Below are positions 9,795 to 21,659 of a stretch of DNA of 64,000 bases, piece by piece (positions within the stretch are counted from its first letter, which is position 1; the number at the start of each line of letters is the position of its first letter). A model generated the notes under the pieces. The model saw nothing but the letters and a program-made list of their open reading frames with translations. It was not told the DNA's origin and ran no database searches. This DNA comes from Xestospongia bergquistia (Eukaryota > Porifera > Demospongiae > Haplosclerida > Petrosiidae): NCBI GenBank assembly GCA_963965975.1, contig OZ014412.1:6884501-6948500 (forward strand), given 5' to 3'. A program made the translations under genes and the position numbers.

Positions 9795-12700
9795 TTATAA
9801 ACTAAAGTTAGCATATGTACTGTTCATTGACAGATAGAACTGGATGACATCATAAATGGAAGTATATTGTTCCTGTACAAGACAACATCAGATATCAGTC
9901 TATTATTAATAAACTACTCTATTATTACCAGTGTAGTAACAGCTCCTGGTTTGCTTCTTTTAACAGCTTTGGTCACTTGAAATACATCTATTACACCTTC
10001 TGTTTTACACTGTTCTAGAGCAATACTTAGTGAACAATATACTCCAGAACGACTCACTGTGTCACTAAAGGAAAAGGAGACAGAAGAAGGAAATATTGTC
10101 ATGATGTGTACAATTTCTCTACCTGCAATGTACAACTATTGGTCCTCCTCCAATCTTTTGTTGTACTTTAATAACTCCATCAATAACTTGTAACAATGTC
10201 TGAGGTTGTCTGACACAGCCATCATTAGGCCAGTCCAGTACTTGGAACTGAACTAAATTACAAGCCAAGCCCTTAAAATATTCTATCATTAACTTCATTT
10301 CTTTTGTGATAACTATCTCACCTCATTAGATAAATCGCTAACAAGAAAATTTCTCTTAATATATCCTTGCTTCTTTTCCTCTGAAGTACATCTTATACAG
10401 TATTCACTATATGTACGATCTGTTGTTGGCCAGTACTGATAACATGTTTCCTAATTAATTGCAATAAAATATTGTATAAAGCATAGAAGACTTACCTTTC
10501 CTTTCTCTTCTAGTTCACATAACATAACAATAGCAGATACTTCATAATCCATTATCATCTTCCAAAAGTCTCTGGTAGTGTTCTCCATTGGACTCTGAGC
10601 TATAATGAATGCTTTCTTCTCACGATAACCCTATAAATGAAGAATTGATTAATAAACAACACATTAATTTATTAACTCACATTTAAGAAAGAGGCATGAA
10701 TATAGCCTTTAGTTTCCTGAAGTGTAACAAGAAATCTTTCAGCTAAAAATATATTGTCAATAGTATTAACTTTATTGTCCAACAGTCCTTACGTGGTAGG
10801 TATTTGTCAGAACGATTTTTAGCACTATTGACTATTGCTGTATTACAGTGAATATCATCAGGATCAGGAGTTATTTGAGGTAAAAGCTTAAACTGCAATT
10901 CTAGACCTGTCTGGTATGTTTTGGAATCAGGTACTTTAAGCTTTTGAAGCTCAAATTGGTACTTATATGCTGTGATATCTGTTTCTCCACAAATAATTGT
11001 TTCTAGTACAGCATCATGAGCAAAAGCATACTGTTCCTATAAAGGTAATACATTGTTTTAGCTACAGTTCTTGATATCATGACTTACAGCTGTTTGTACC
11101 ATCTTCATTCTCTGTTCTCTGAGTCTATTGATAATACCAGCAATATCTACTACTCCCTCTCTATTAGCCTGTTCAAGAGCTATGTCCACAGCAATATATG
11201 TACCTGTACGACCTACACCAGCACTACAATGGACTAAGATGGGACCTTTAGATGGAGACCATGTATTAGTCACTCGTTTGTGAAGGATCATCAGAGGAGT
11301 AGCATAATCAGGTACTCCTTGATCAGGCCAGGAAGTAAGATGATATTGTGTTATGTCATGAGTGTGATTGGATCCATCCTCTATCTATTAACAGACAAAT
11401 CTACATGTATTTAACAGTTATCTTTACTTTCACTTTGAGACTTCGAATAGTGAAATCTGGTAAAACTTGTTCATCCAGTATTGTAACAATGAATGGTCCA
11501 AAGGTAGTGGATTCTTTATAAGGATCTGGCCAATATTGTTCACATTTACTTCTTGATCCTTCCTTTAAATTAGTTACCATGATGATAATTTGAGGTCTCT
11601 CCTGCCAAATTAGACGCCAGAAATCAACCAATGTTTTAGTCATTGGTCCTACACAAAAATAACAACATTTATAATTCTACAGAATCTATCATATTTACAT
11701 GTCTACCTTGTGATGCTATAAACTTCTTAGGACAACTATAGCCCTAATATACATTATAGTAATAATAGTAAATAATTACATCAAGTACTAGTAACTTACA
11801 TCTATATAACTAGCATTGATATATTCTCTTTGACATTGATTGAGTTCAGGATTATGTATAAGGACAATCCTATTGTCATCATCTGTACAATGATCATAAC
11901 ATGTGTTACCAGTATGTACTTATATTGAGTATATATACTACTAATAATTACATAATATAAACTACATAGTAGATATCTGTATTATATATGGTATTGTACT
12001 ACGTACATATTGTAATGATCATAACAAGACATTTATACCATATATGGTATTGATATCATATGTACTACATACATGTTGTGATGATCATAACAAGACATTT
12101 ATACCATATAGGGTATTGATATCATATGTACTACATACATGTTGTGATGTTCTTGAATCGGTTGAGAAGTTTATTCTCTTTACTAAAACCTACTGTACAA
12201 GGTTTGTCTTCTCCTTTATACAGCCCCTATTAGTTAAAAATAATGACAAAATTAAACTTCCAGGTACATTACATTTGTTTATCTAACTTACTGAAATAAA
12301 AATATGACATTTTAAACTAATTATAACATTTTGCTTACATAATGATATGATCATACAATGGTTTCATTCTTTACCTTATATTGTTCACAAAAATCTGCAT
12401 TACTATTACCATGACAACTGGCTACATGAGTACCAAGATCATCAACTGATATAGGAAGAGTAGGAGGGATCTGAGGATCAAAATTAATAGTGGGAGGAGG
12501 AGAGTGAACTGGAGAGGAGGGAACAGCATACAATGTACCACCATTTTGTGATTTGTTACCAGTAGTATTAGTGGGTATAGGAAGGTCAGTAATTTCTGAA
12601 TATTCTAACAATACAAACACTTTTACTTGTAATATATTAATATATTGTATACCTGGTTCGGGTAATGATATCTCAATGTTAGCTTGTTGTTCTACACTCT

Positions 12701-15700
12701 CATAGCCAGCTGTATTTGATAAAGAGTAATGACTGGACATTTTCAATTTATTAACTACAGCATACTGTTGTTCTTCTAGTGAACATAAAACAATAACAAT
12801 ATTCTAATTAAGTCTACTGTACCTGTTTGTGGTTCAATTGTTTTCTTTTCAATTAGTATAAAGTTTTCATTATTATAAATTTGTTTGGAATTCTTGTTTA
12901 TTTTTCTGTTTCTATGTTAAACCATAAACCCCTTTACTAATTTATGTATTTATTACATAAATTATATATTATTATATATTAATATATGTATTTATTACTG
13001 ATCTTACCTTACAACACATACTACAATTAGTATCACTAATATTAGCAATACAGTCAAGACAGTAGCACTAACAACTCCAATTGCTATTACTACAATTAAA
13101 ACATATATGTGATTAAAAATTACTTGTTATTTGTTTGGCTCTATTATAAAATTTAAACCATACTTCATTAACATTATCTTACCTCCATTAGTTGTTGAAG
13201 AATCAACTAGTGTTTGGTTAGAAATTACTGTCCATGCTCCATAACCATTAACAGTGTAACTACGTACACCAAACAGATAACAAGTGTTTTCTATCAGATC
13301 ACTTAGAGTCACATTTCTACTACTTGTATTAGTTTTAATCATTGGATTAAACTCATCATTAGGAGAACAACTACCATTAGACTGATGAGTACTGTACCCT
13401 ATCTCATATGTGATAATGGGATAGTCTACAGGAATATAACTAGGTACACTCCATGAGATAACAGCCCATGTAGTAGACAGCAAACTGGTTAGTGTACTAA
13501 CTGGACCAGGAACTATGTAGAAAGTATATTTATTACCTATAATAACTAATAACTGACAATGTACTTACTAGTTCCAATTTGTACTTGTACAGGATCACTG
13601 AAGGGGCCTGTTCCAATAGAGTTAACACCAGCTACACTCATGTTATATACATTACCAAATACTAGACCATTCACAATGATATATCTCTCAGTACTGGTGA
13701 GGTTGTATGTGATACTATTGTTACTAATGATCACAATATACTCAATGATTCTACCATTACGTAGATGACAATCAATCTCTTCCCATGTGATTTTGTTTAA
13801 TGTCAAAGTTACTGAAAGAGCCATAATTGACTTTGGTGATCCAAATGGAACTATATGATTAAAATATTTAAATAATATTATTAATTATATTTTACCTGAA
13901 GTGGGTTTTGTTTCATTATATTTCATTATTGGACTAGACTCTCCTAATACATTACCAGCTTTCACTGTGATGATATAGCTCACACCACTGAGCAATTCAC
14001 TTAAAATATAACTAAATGTTGTAATGGACTGATGAGAAGTAACAGACATCAATGTCAAATTAACTGAAATTAACTTAGAACAAATTGGACTATAAGAGAT
14101 GTTGTAGTATGTTACATAGTTCCCATCATTACTACAGGAATTAGTCCAGTTTATTGTAATACTATTAGTTGAGACATTAGTCACTAATAGACTAGTTACT
14201 GGTGTAGGAACTAGACAACGAAGCAAGGTTATTATTATCAAAATATGAACTCACCATTAAACCTTAACAATGTTTGTGTACTATAGATTGAAGGAAGATC
14301 TTTATATGAGTACACACTGATGTTATAATATGTACTCATTGTTAGTTCATTGATTATAACTTCATCTTCTGTAGTAGATAATATCTTGTTAGTACCTACT
14401 CTAGTAGTAGAGTTAATGACAATGACATATCCATTAGTCTGTGATGACATAGTCCAGTTGACTTTAATACTAGTTTCATTTAAAATATATGTCATCACAT
14501 TAGACGGAGGACCACTAGGAACTAGAAAATGAAACCTTTGCTAATAGAGTAACAATTATTTTGGGTTCCAATTGACTATCAGTCACAGTTACAACTAATA
14601 AATATCTGTAATATAAATAGTCTGTGAAGTTTGTTGTTTGCTAATTAAATAATAAAACTAACAAAATGTTTTGTTTATGAATATTAGATTAGACTATCAG
14701 AACAAAGTTATGCAAAACCTATGTGTACTATAGTAGCAGTATATATATGATATAAGATGAATAGCTATATACCTTGTAATATCACAGTATCACTGTATTT
14801 CACTCCTTTATACATTGCTATACAGGTAATATTAACTGACATTCCCCGTGGATCAGGATATACCAGTAGTGTGTTGTTGTATATGAAGAGATCAGAATCA
14901 AGTAATGTATATAGTGAGTTGTACTTCATCACTCCATTCACTAACCAGTAAACATCATTAGTAACATTGACAGTAGTTGTGATACAATTAATATGATATT
15001 GAGTGTTTTGAAGGTCAGTAATTGATGAGATAAACACCCAATTTACTGATAAAATAACTAAATTACAAAGCAAAAATTAAAATAAACTTCTGTGCCACAA
15101 ATACCTGAAAATAATGTCTGTACACTAGTTGTATTGCTAGCAGGTCCCAGTATATCTTGATATGCTCTTACTGTAATGTTATAAGTAGTTGTTGGCATTA
15201 ATCGCCTCAGTGTTGTCTCAATCTGACTGCCTCCTTTCACTTGTTGTGTGACAGTGTGTGTCTCACTAGTGGCATTGACTACATATCCATTAGCATCAGA
15301 TGGAACAGGTGTCCAACTGACAGTGATAGTGGTAGCTGTCTTGTTGACCAGAGTAGGAGGAGAAGGAGTAAATCCTGGAGCTGAGAGGATTTCATATGAC
15401 ATCATATAACTATAGTAGTACTTACCAGTTACTGTAAGATAACGATTTCTTATGACATTATCAACTTTTTCATAACACCTATATTTATGATCACCATTGT
15501 TGTTTGATTGACTAAATATTCCACTATTGATCTCCTCTCCATTCCATGTGATATTAATAGTACGAGATATTGTATTGTTATTATTGTAAATGATATGACT
15601 TTTATTAATACAACTGTATCCAATGGTTGATGATGAACAATCAAATTCAATACTCTGACTATTATATACATAATACCACCTGAAGTGTCTTTTAATACCA

Positions 15701-16315
15701 CTTAGAATACACTGAGTTGTGTATTGTTGTGGTACAACTGTCATATCAGAAGGAAGTTCAACAACACTGTGTGATATGATCTCTACATGTACTATAGTAG
15801 ATCAGTAACAAATGACAGTATGTACTGGTACAGTGAGATATAACTTACAAAATATATTAACAGTGATCATGTTGGTAGTAGGATCAGAACAATTAGTGGG
15901 TAAACAACACTTATAGAAATTATTATTAGGAACAGCTTCAGTAAATGTTATACCACCATTAGGTCTGTATAGACTGATACTAGCTGGATTATTAGTTTTG
16001 TTACAATGGAGAGGATTAGTATTACAACTAAGAGTGTTTCCATTAGGATCAACCCACTCTCCTCCAGACAAAGTAGTATTAGGTAATGCACACTTCAGAG
16101 GAGAATAGTTAACATGGTCTTTTGTGATGTAAATATGATTGATGTATGAGCCACTAGGGTAACAATCTCCATTGAACATCAGATAGATACCTAGAATATT
16201 GTCAATAAATGTAGTACTATATATTATTAAGTCACATACCTGAGTCTGGTGGACAGTTATTAATAACTTCATTGACACATAACAAGATGATAGTAGCCAC
16301 TAGTAGTGTTGACAT
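9795..16315 (-). CDS. A: intact receptor tyrosine phosphatase with Ig/FN3 ectodomain
   Basis: Twenty-five exons give an open frame of 1573 aa. Ectodomain exons: 16240-16315, 15849-16190, 15426-15791, 15105-15380, 14773-15057, 14255-14521, 13896-14210, 13569-13850, 13183-13512. The TM is in 13008-13089. Juxtamembrane exons are 12823-12911, 12653-12775 and 12375-12604. PTP exons are 12139-12226, 11800-11882, 11707-11743, 11428-11648, 11088-11384, 10793-11036, 10681-10742, 10496-10630, 10322-10450, 10123-10271, 9929-10064 and 9795-9872. D1 has NRFKNI, the WPDQGVP loop (Asp about 1185) and HCSAGVGRTG (Cys about 1217, Arg about 1223), so it should be catalytic and dephosphorylate phosphotyrosine at the membrane. 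D2 has WPND instead of the WPD loop and an atypical HCSDTVSRSG loop (Cys about 1502), so it is probably regulatory. The last exon restores the D2 end EQYTSIYDVIQFYL; without that splice the frame would stop five codons after TTL. Confidence 0.88.
12010..12141. repeat. Tandem 66-bp duplication across a PTP splice donor
   Basis: Two 66-bp units (12010-12075 and 12076-12141) both start TTGTRATGATCATAACAAG and end TACTACATACATG. The unit includes the donor of the exon at 12139-12226 plus its last three exon bases, so an extra donor-like site lies inside the intron. Genes B and C have a single unit, so the duplication is specific to gene A. Confidence 0.85.
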
Positions 16316-17049
16316 TGTCTTACTTAAAGCCTTTCTCTTTAATCTTCAGTGTATAGTCAACATTCTACATTATCAAAGATGGGATGTTTACTGTACTAAA
16401 CAAGTAAATGTACATATTATGAAATATGAATAACTATTATAAACTTGGCTAGTTATTTTAAGTAAAAAAAAACAGTAAACATGTTGACAATAAATACTAC
16501 ATTATTTACTCAACCAAACATTTAATTACAGTTGTTTAGCATAGTTTAATGTAGTGTTTGGATTAGATATGTGCTGTCAATACTACAACTAACTATATCA
16601 TGTTGAAAATTAGAAGTGTGTAAATATAAACTGAAGAATTGTATGTTGTACTATTGTCTTTCACACTGTCAGTTTGATAATCACATGTAAAGAAGTGTTT
16701 GATGTGAGTGATGTAATAAATACCTACCAATAAGTATCAGGTTTTTGATGCCACTTCATCTAATTATCATTTTATGACATTGACAAATAATTAATTATTT
16801 TTGAAGTCATTTTTGGTCTATCTAATGAAAATAAATCATGACGCTAGTATATTTGAAACATGAAACATCAAATATAGCTTATAATGTAACATAAGTGTAG
16901 AAACAGCTTGAAAACAATTGCAATTATTAACAACAATGGTCAATGAGATTGGGCAATGTACTTACCTAATGAGTCTATATAAAATTAAAGTAAATGTAAG
17001 CTTACAAATAATAAAGATTTATTATACTATCTGTTATGTATAAATTATA
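16316..17049. other. Upstream region of gene A
   Basis: No exon is recognisable. The 60 bp before the ATG carry a leader (minus strand CTGAAGATTAAAGAGAAAGG) that is nearly unchanged before genes C, D, B and S4. The part at 16855-17049 matches 46800-46990 and 61430-61630 almost base for base, marking the same ancestral gene-to-gene spacer. Confidence 0.5.
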
Positions 17050-17560
17050 AGATATTACAAGTTTACACTAAAGATAACAATATGACAACTTACTTTATCA
17101 AAGATGATACATCTATATACATCCTCCTCTAAACAATGTAGTATTAGGTAATACACACTTCAGAGGAGAATAGTTAACATGGTCTTTTGTAATCTTGATT
17201 AGATTGATGTATATAACAATTGACATTGCAGGTAGATAGATACCTAGAACATTTTCTTTATATAGCCCCTATCAGTTAATGATATAATCATATTATGGTT
17301 TCATTCTTTACCTTATATTTTTCACTAAAAGCAGCATTACCATCACTATGACAACTGGCTACATCAGTACCAAGATCTTCAAGTGAAATAGGAAGAGTAG
17401 AAGGAATCTGAGGATGAAGGCTAATAGTGAGAGGTGGAGAGTGAACCAGAGAGGAGGAAATAGCATATAATGTATCAGTTATACCATCATTTTGTGATGT
17501 ATTACCAGTAGTAACAGTGAGTAAAGGAGTATGTTTAGATATACATTGTCCATAATACTA
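17050..17560 (-). pseudogene. Composite remnant: PTP juxtamembrane exon joined to Ig-a piece
   Basis: On the minus strand, 17290-17540 resembles the last juxtamembrane exon of the phosphatase genes. It is followed by the first bases of the next PTP exon (about 17255-17275, AGGGGCTATATAAAG), then breaks into an Ig-a fragment (about 17110-17240) with CVLPN-like sequence. No full exon survives. It shows that phosphatase and N-terminal exons have been joined by deletion, and occupies the slot taken by the mini-genes before C and D. Confidence 0.6.
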
Positions 17561-17922
17561 TTAAATGTTGGAAATTGAATTAAATTAAACACAAACTAAA
17601 TAGTTTCATGTTGTATTGTTGACTTTACTTAATTTTTACTGTCACTTAGTTACATGTACACAAAGCTTTAATGAGAGTTAATATAATAAATATATACTAA
17701 TAAATATTGGCTTGATGTTAATTCATTTAATTCTCTTTCTAAATTTTGGACAGAATAGTTTTATAAGTTTTTTCTTTGGTCCAAGTAATGGAAATAAATT
17801 ATAATGCCAGTATATTTAAAACATGAAATACCAAATATAGGTTAAAAGTAACAACAGTGTAGCAATAACATTAAAACAAACACAATTATTGACAAAATAG
17901 TCAGTAAATATGTGTTGTGAAT
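17561..17922. other. Intergenic spacer
   Basis: No exon or RNA is visible. The sequence is the usual downstream flank of a tyrosine-tail gene, similar to 28200-28330 and 1900-2110. Confidence 0.4.
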
Positions 17923-20900
17923 TCATATTGACTCATAGACACTGGTACCAGCAATATCTGTTGTTGATAGTTGACACTCATCATATATATCTTTACTCTC
18001 ATAAGTTGATGAAGAGTATATGGCTCACAGACTTGCATTTCAATATCTTCATCAGGTCTATAATGTATGAGTTAATACAAGATAACAGAAATATAACAAC
18101 ACTTACCCACTGTTTGTTTGATGTTGATCTTTAGAAGAAGAGACAACTAGTCTGTATCAAACAAGATAGATCTTTATACATGTAGACTTTTATTACCATC
18201 TGTTATGTATAAATTGTAAGACATTAGCAATAGAACAAGCTATCACTACAGATAACAATATACCAACAAGTACACCCAGTCCAGTAATAGAACTAGTAAA
18301 AGATATCAATATAAACATTAAATATTAGGGACAGTACCTTTTGCAACTTTCAGTACACAATGTACGACCAGTTGTCGATGACTCAAATAAAGTTTGATTA
18401 GCAATAACTCTCCATAGTCCATAACCATTAACAGTGTAACTACATACACCAAACAGATAACAGGTGTTTCCTATCAGATCACTTAGAGTCACATTTCTAC
18501 TACTTGAATTAGTTGGATCATTATCATTCGTTAGTATCATTGGATTAAAATCATCACTAAGAAAACAACCAGATGAGTAGTGTACCCTATCTCATATGTG
18601 ATAATAGGATAGTCTACAGGAATATAACTAGGTACACTCCATGAGATAACAGCCCATGTAATAGACATTAAACTGGTTAGTGTACTAACTGGACCAGGAA
18701 CTATGTAGAAAGTATATTATAATAACTAATAACAGACTTACCAGTTCCAATTTGTACTTCAATAAGATCACTGAAGGGACCTCTTCCAATAGAGTTTACA
18801 CCAGCTACACTCATGTTATATACATTACCAAATACTAGATCATTCACAATGACATATCTCTCAGTACTGGTCAGGTTGTATGTCATACTATTGTTACTAA
18901 TGATCACAATATACTCAATGATTCTACCATTACGTAGATGACAATCAATCTCTTCCCATGTGATTTTGTTTGCTGTCAAATTTATTGAAAAGGCCACAAT
19001 TGACTTTGGTGATCCAGATGGAGCTATAAACATCTGTAATTTATTAATATTAATAATTATATTTTACCTGAAGTGGGTTTTGTTTCATCAAATATAATTA
19101 CTTGACTAGACTCTCCTAATATATTACCAGCTTTCACTGTGATGATATAGTTCATACCACTGAGCAACTCACTTAAAACATAACTAAATGTTGTAATGGA
19201 CTGATGAGAAATAACAGAGATCAATGTCACATTAGCTGAAAATAAATCAGAACAAAATGGACTATAGGAGATGTTGTAGTATGTTACATAGTTCCCTTCT
19301 TCACTATTTGGACTAGTCCAGTTTACTGTAATAGTAGTAGTTGAGACATCAGTCACTGAGAGACTAGTTACTGGTGTAGGAACTAAACAATAAAGTCAAA
19401 TTATCTTTATTCAAATATAAACTCAACATTAAACCTTAACAATGTTTGTGTACTATAGATTGAAGGAAGATCTTTGTATGAGTACACACTGATGTTATAA
19501 TATGTACTCAATGTTAGTCCATTGATTATAACTTCATGTTTTTGTAGTAGATAATATCTTGTTGGTACCTACTCCAGTAGTAGAGTTAATGACAATGACA
19601 TATCCATTAGTTTGTGATGACATAGTCCAGTTGACTTTAATACTAGTCTCATTTAAAATATATGCCATCAGATTAGATGGAGGACCACTAGGAACTAGAA
19701 GATGAAACCATTGTTAATAGAGCAACAACTATTTTGGGGCCAATGGATTACCAGTCACAGCTACAGCTGTAATATATATAATCTATGAAGTTTGTTGTTG
19801 GCTAATTAAGTCAGCAGTAACTAATAAAACTAACAATATTTTGGTTATGTATATTAGAATAGATATGGGAACAAAATTATGCAAAACCTACATGTACTAT
19901 ATTTGTATATATGATATCAGATGAATAGCTATATACCTTGTAATATTACAGTGTCACTGTAGTTCACTCCTTTATACATTGCTATACAGGTAACATTAAC
20001 TGATACTCCAAGTGGATCAGGATATACCAGTAGTGTGTTATTGTATATGAGGAGATCAGAATCAATTAATATATAAATTGAGTTGTACTTCATCACTCCA
20101 TTCACTAACCAGTAAACATCAGTAGTAACATTGACAGTATTTGTCATACAATTAATATGATATTGATTGTTTTGAAGTTTAATAATTGATGAGCTACAAA
20201 CCCAACTTACTGATAGAATAACTAAATTACAAAGAAAAAATTGAAGTAAACTTCTAAATAAATACTGTAAACACCTGAAAATAATGTCTGTACACTAGTT
20301 GTATTACTAGCAGGTCCCAGTATATCTTGATATGCTCTGACTGTGATGTTGTAAGTTGTTACTGGTATTAGTTCTTTTAGTGCCATCTCATTCTGACTAC
20401 CTCCCTTTACTTGTTGTGTCACAGTGTGTGTGTCACTAGTGGCATTGACTATATATCCATCAGCATCAGATGGAACAGTTGTTCAACTGATAGTATTAGT
20501 TGTAGCTGTCTTGTTGACCAGAGTAGGAGGAGAGGGAATAAATCCTGGAGCTAAGAAGCTTATACATATGACATTGTATCACTATAGTAGTACTCACCAG
20601 TCACTGTAAGATAACGATTTCTTATGACAAAGTCAACTTTTTCATAACACCTATATTTATGATCACCATTGTTGTTTGATTGACTAAATATTCCACTATT
20701 AATCTCTTCTCCATTCCATGTGCTATTAATAGTACGAGATATTGTATTGTTATTATTGTAAATGATATGACTTTCATTAATACAACTGTATCCAATGGTT
20801 GGTAATGAACAATTAAACTCAATATACTCTGACTATTATATACATAATACCACCTGAAGTGTCTTTTAATTCCACTTAGAATACACTGAACTGTGTATTG

Positions 20901-21489
20901 TTGTGGTACAACTTTCATATCAGAAGGAAGTTCAACAAAACTGTGTGATATGATCTCTACATGTTCTACAATAAATCAGTAACAAATGACAGTGTGTACT
21001 ACTACAATGAAATATAACTTACTGAATATATTAACAGTAATCATGTTGGTAGTAGGATCAGAACAACTACTGGGTAGACAACACTTATAGAAATTATTAT
21101 TTGGAATGGATTCAGTAAATTCTATACCACCATTAGGTCTGTATAAACTGATACTAGCTGGATTATTAGTTTTGTTACAATGGAGAGGATTAGTATTACA
21201 AGAAAGAGTGTTTCCATTAGGATCAACCCACTCTCCTCCAGACAAAGTAGTATTAAGTAATGCACACTTCAGATGAAAATAGTTAGCATGGTCTTTTGTG
21301 ATGTAAATATGATTGATGTATGAGCCATTAGGATAACAATCTCCATTGAACATCAGATAGATACCTAGAATATTATCAACAAATGAAGTACTATATATTA
21401 TTAAGTCACATACTTGAGTTTGGTGGACAGTTGCTAATAACTTCATTGACACACAACAAGAAGAAAGTCAGCAGTAGTAGTACTGACAT
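17923..21489 (-). pseudogene. S3: decayed tyrosine-tail receptor gene
   Basis: All exon types of the tyrosine-tail class are in order: signal peptide 21414-21489, Ig-a 21023-21364, then Ig-b, FN3-1, Ig-c, FN3-2 to FN3-5, a TM exon near 18200-18290 and a tail ending at 17923. The first two exons are good. The Ig-b exon has a 2-bp insertion near 20833. FN3-1 has TGA for the conserved Trp of the ISWT motif (near 20482). FN3-2 has an extra T near 19540. FN3-5 is rearranged around 18520-18575, and the tail exon has lost bases around 18000-18010. Several independent lesions make this a pseudogene; transcription is not excluded. Confidence 0.82.
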
Positions 21490-21549
21490 TGTCTTGTTAT
21501 TAAGAAAACCTTCCTTTCTAATCTTCAATACATTCACTACTAAATATAC

Positions 21550-21659
21550 CTGACAACTTCTCTTGCATAATAGCATTTTAATAGTCATACATGATATGAT
21601 AACAATCATAGTTGATGTTTTTAATGTAAATAAACATCCAAAAATAACAGTAAATGTCT
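21550..21659 (-). pseudogene. Orphan transmembrane exon, third copy
   Basis: This is the counterpart of 8176-8287 and 38475-38586. The hydrophobic stretch (with STMIVIISCMTIK) and the basic flank MLLCKR are kept in an open frame, while the upstream acceptor is less clear here. It lies just before the start of S3. Confidence 0.45.

Larger units (their letters stand above)
1..12320. repeat. Large segmental duplication, left copy
   Basis: It aligns with 29789-42565 at an offset of about 30.3 kb (exactly 30308 over the D2 exons), including introns, spacers, a transposon and shared lesions. Similarity drops sharply after about 12320, between two exons of gene A. The left end lies outside the window. 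Confidence 0.85.

Noticed and set aside
9914-9928. Gene A ending VIIE and stop directly after TTL
   Set aside because: GTAATA at that point is a splice donor; the next exon (9795-9872) supplies the canonical D2 C-terminus EQYTSIYDVI in the right phase.
10272-10321. An apparent 21- or 29-nt micro-intron in the D2 region
   Set aside because: A 50-nt intron with acceptor TTTTAAG gives the normal PTP spacing before LVQFQVLDWP and fits A, B and C, so no ultra-short intron is needed.
20976-21452. N-terminal frames starting MSMKLLxTVHQTQ in many copies
   Set aside because: This frame is shifted from the signal-peptide frame and runs through the first 46-49-nt intron; the true start is the upstream ATG followed by LLL..CV.EVI..CPP.
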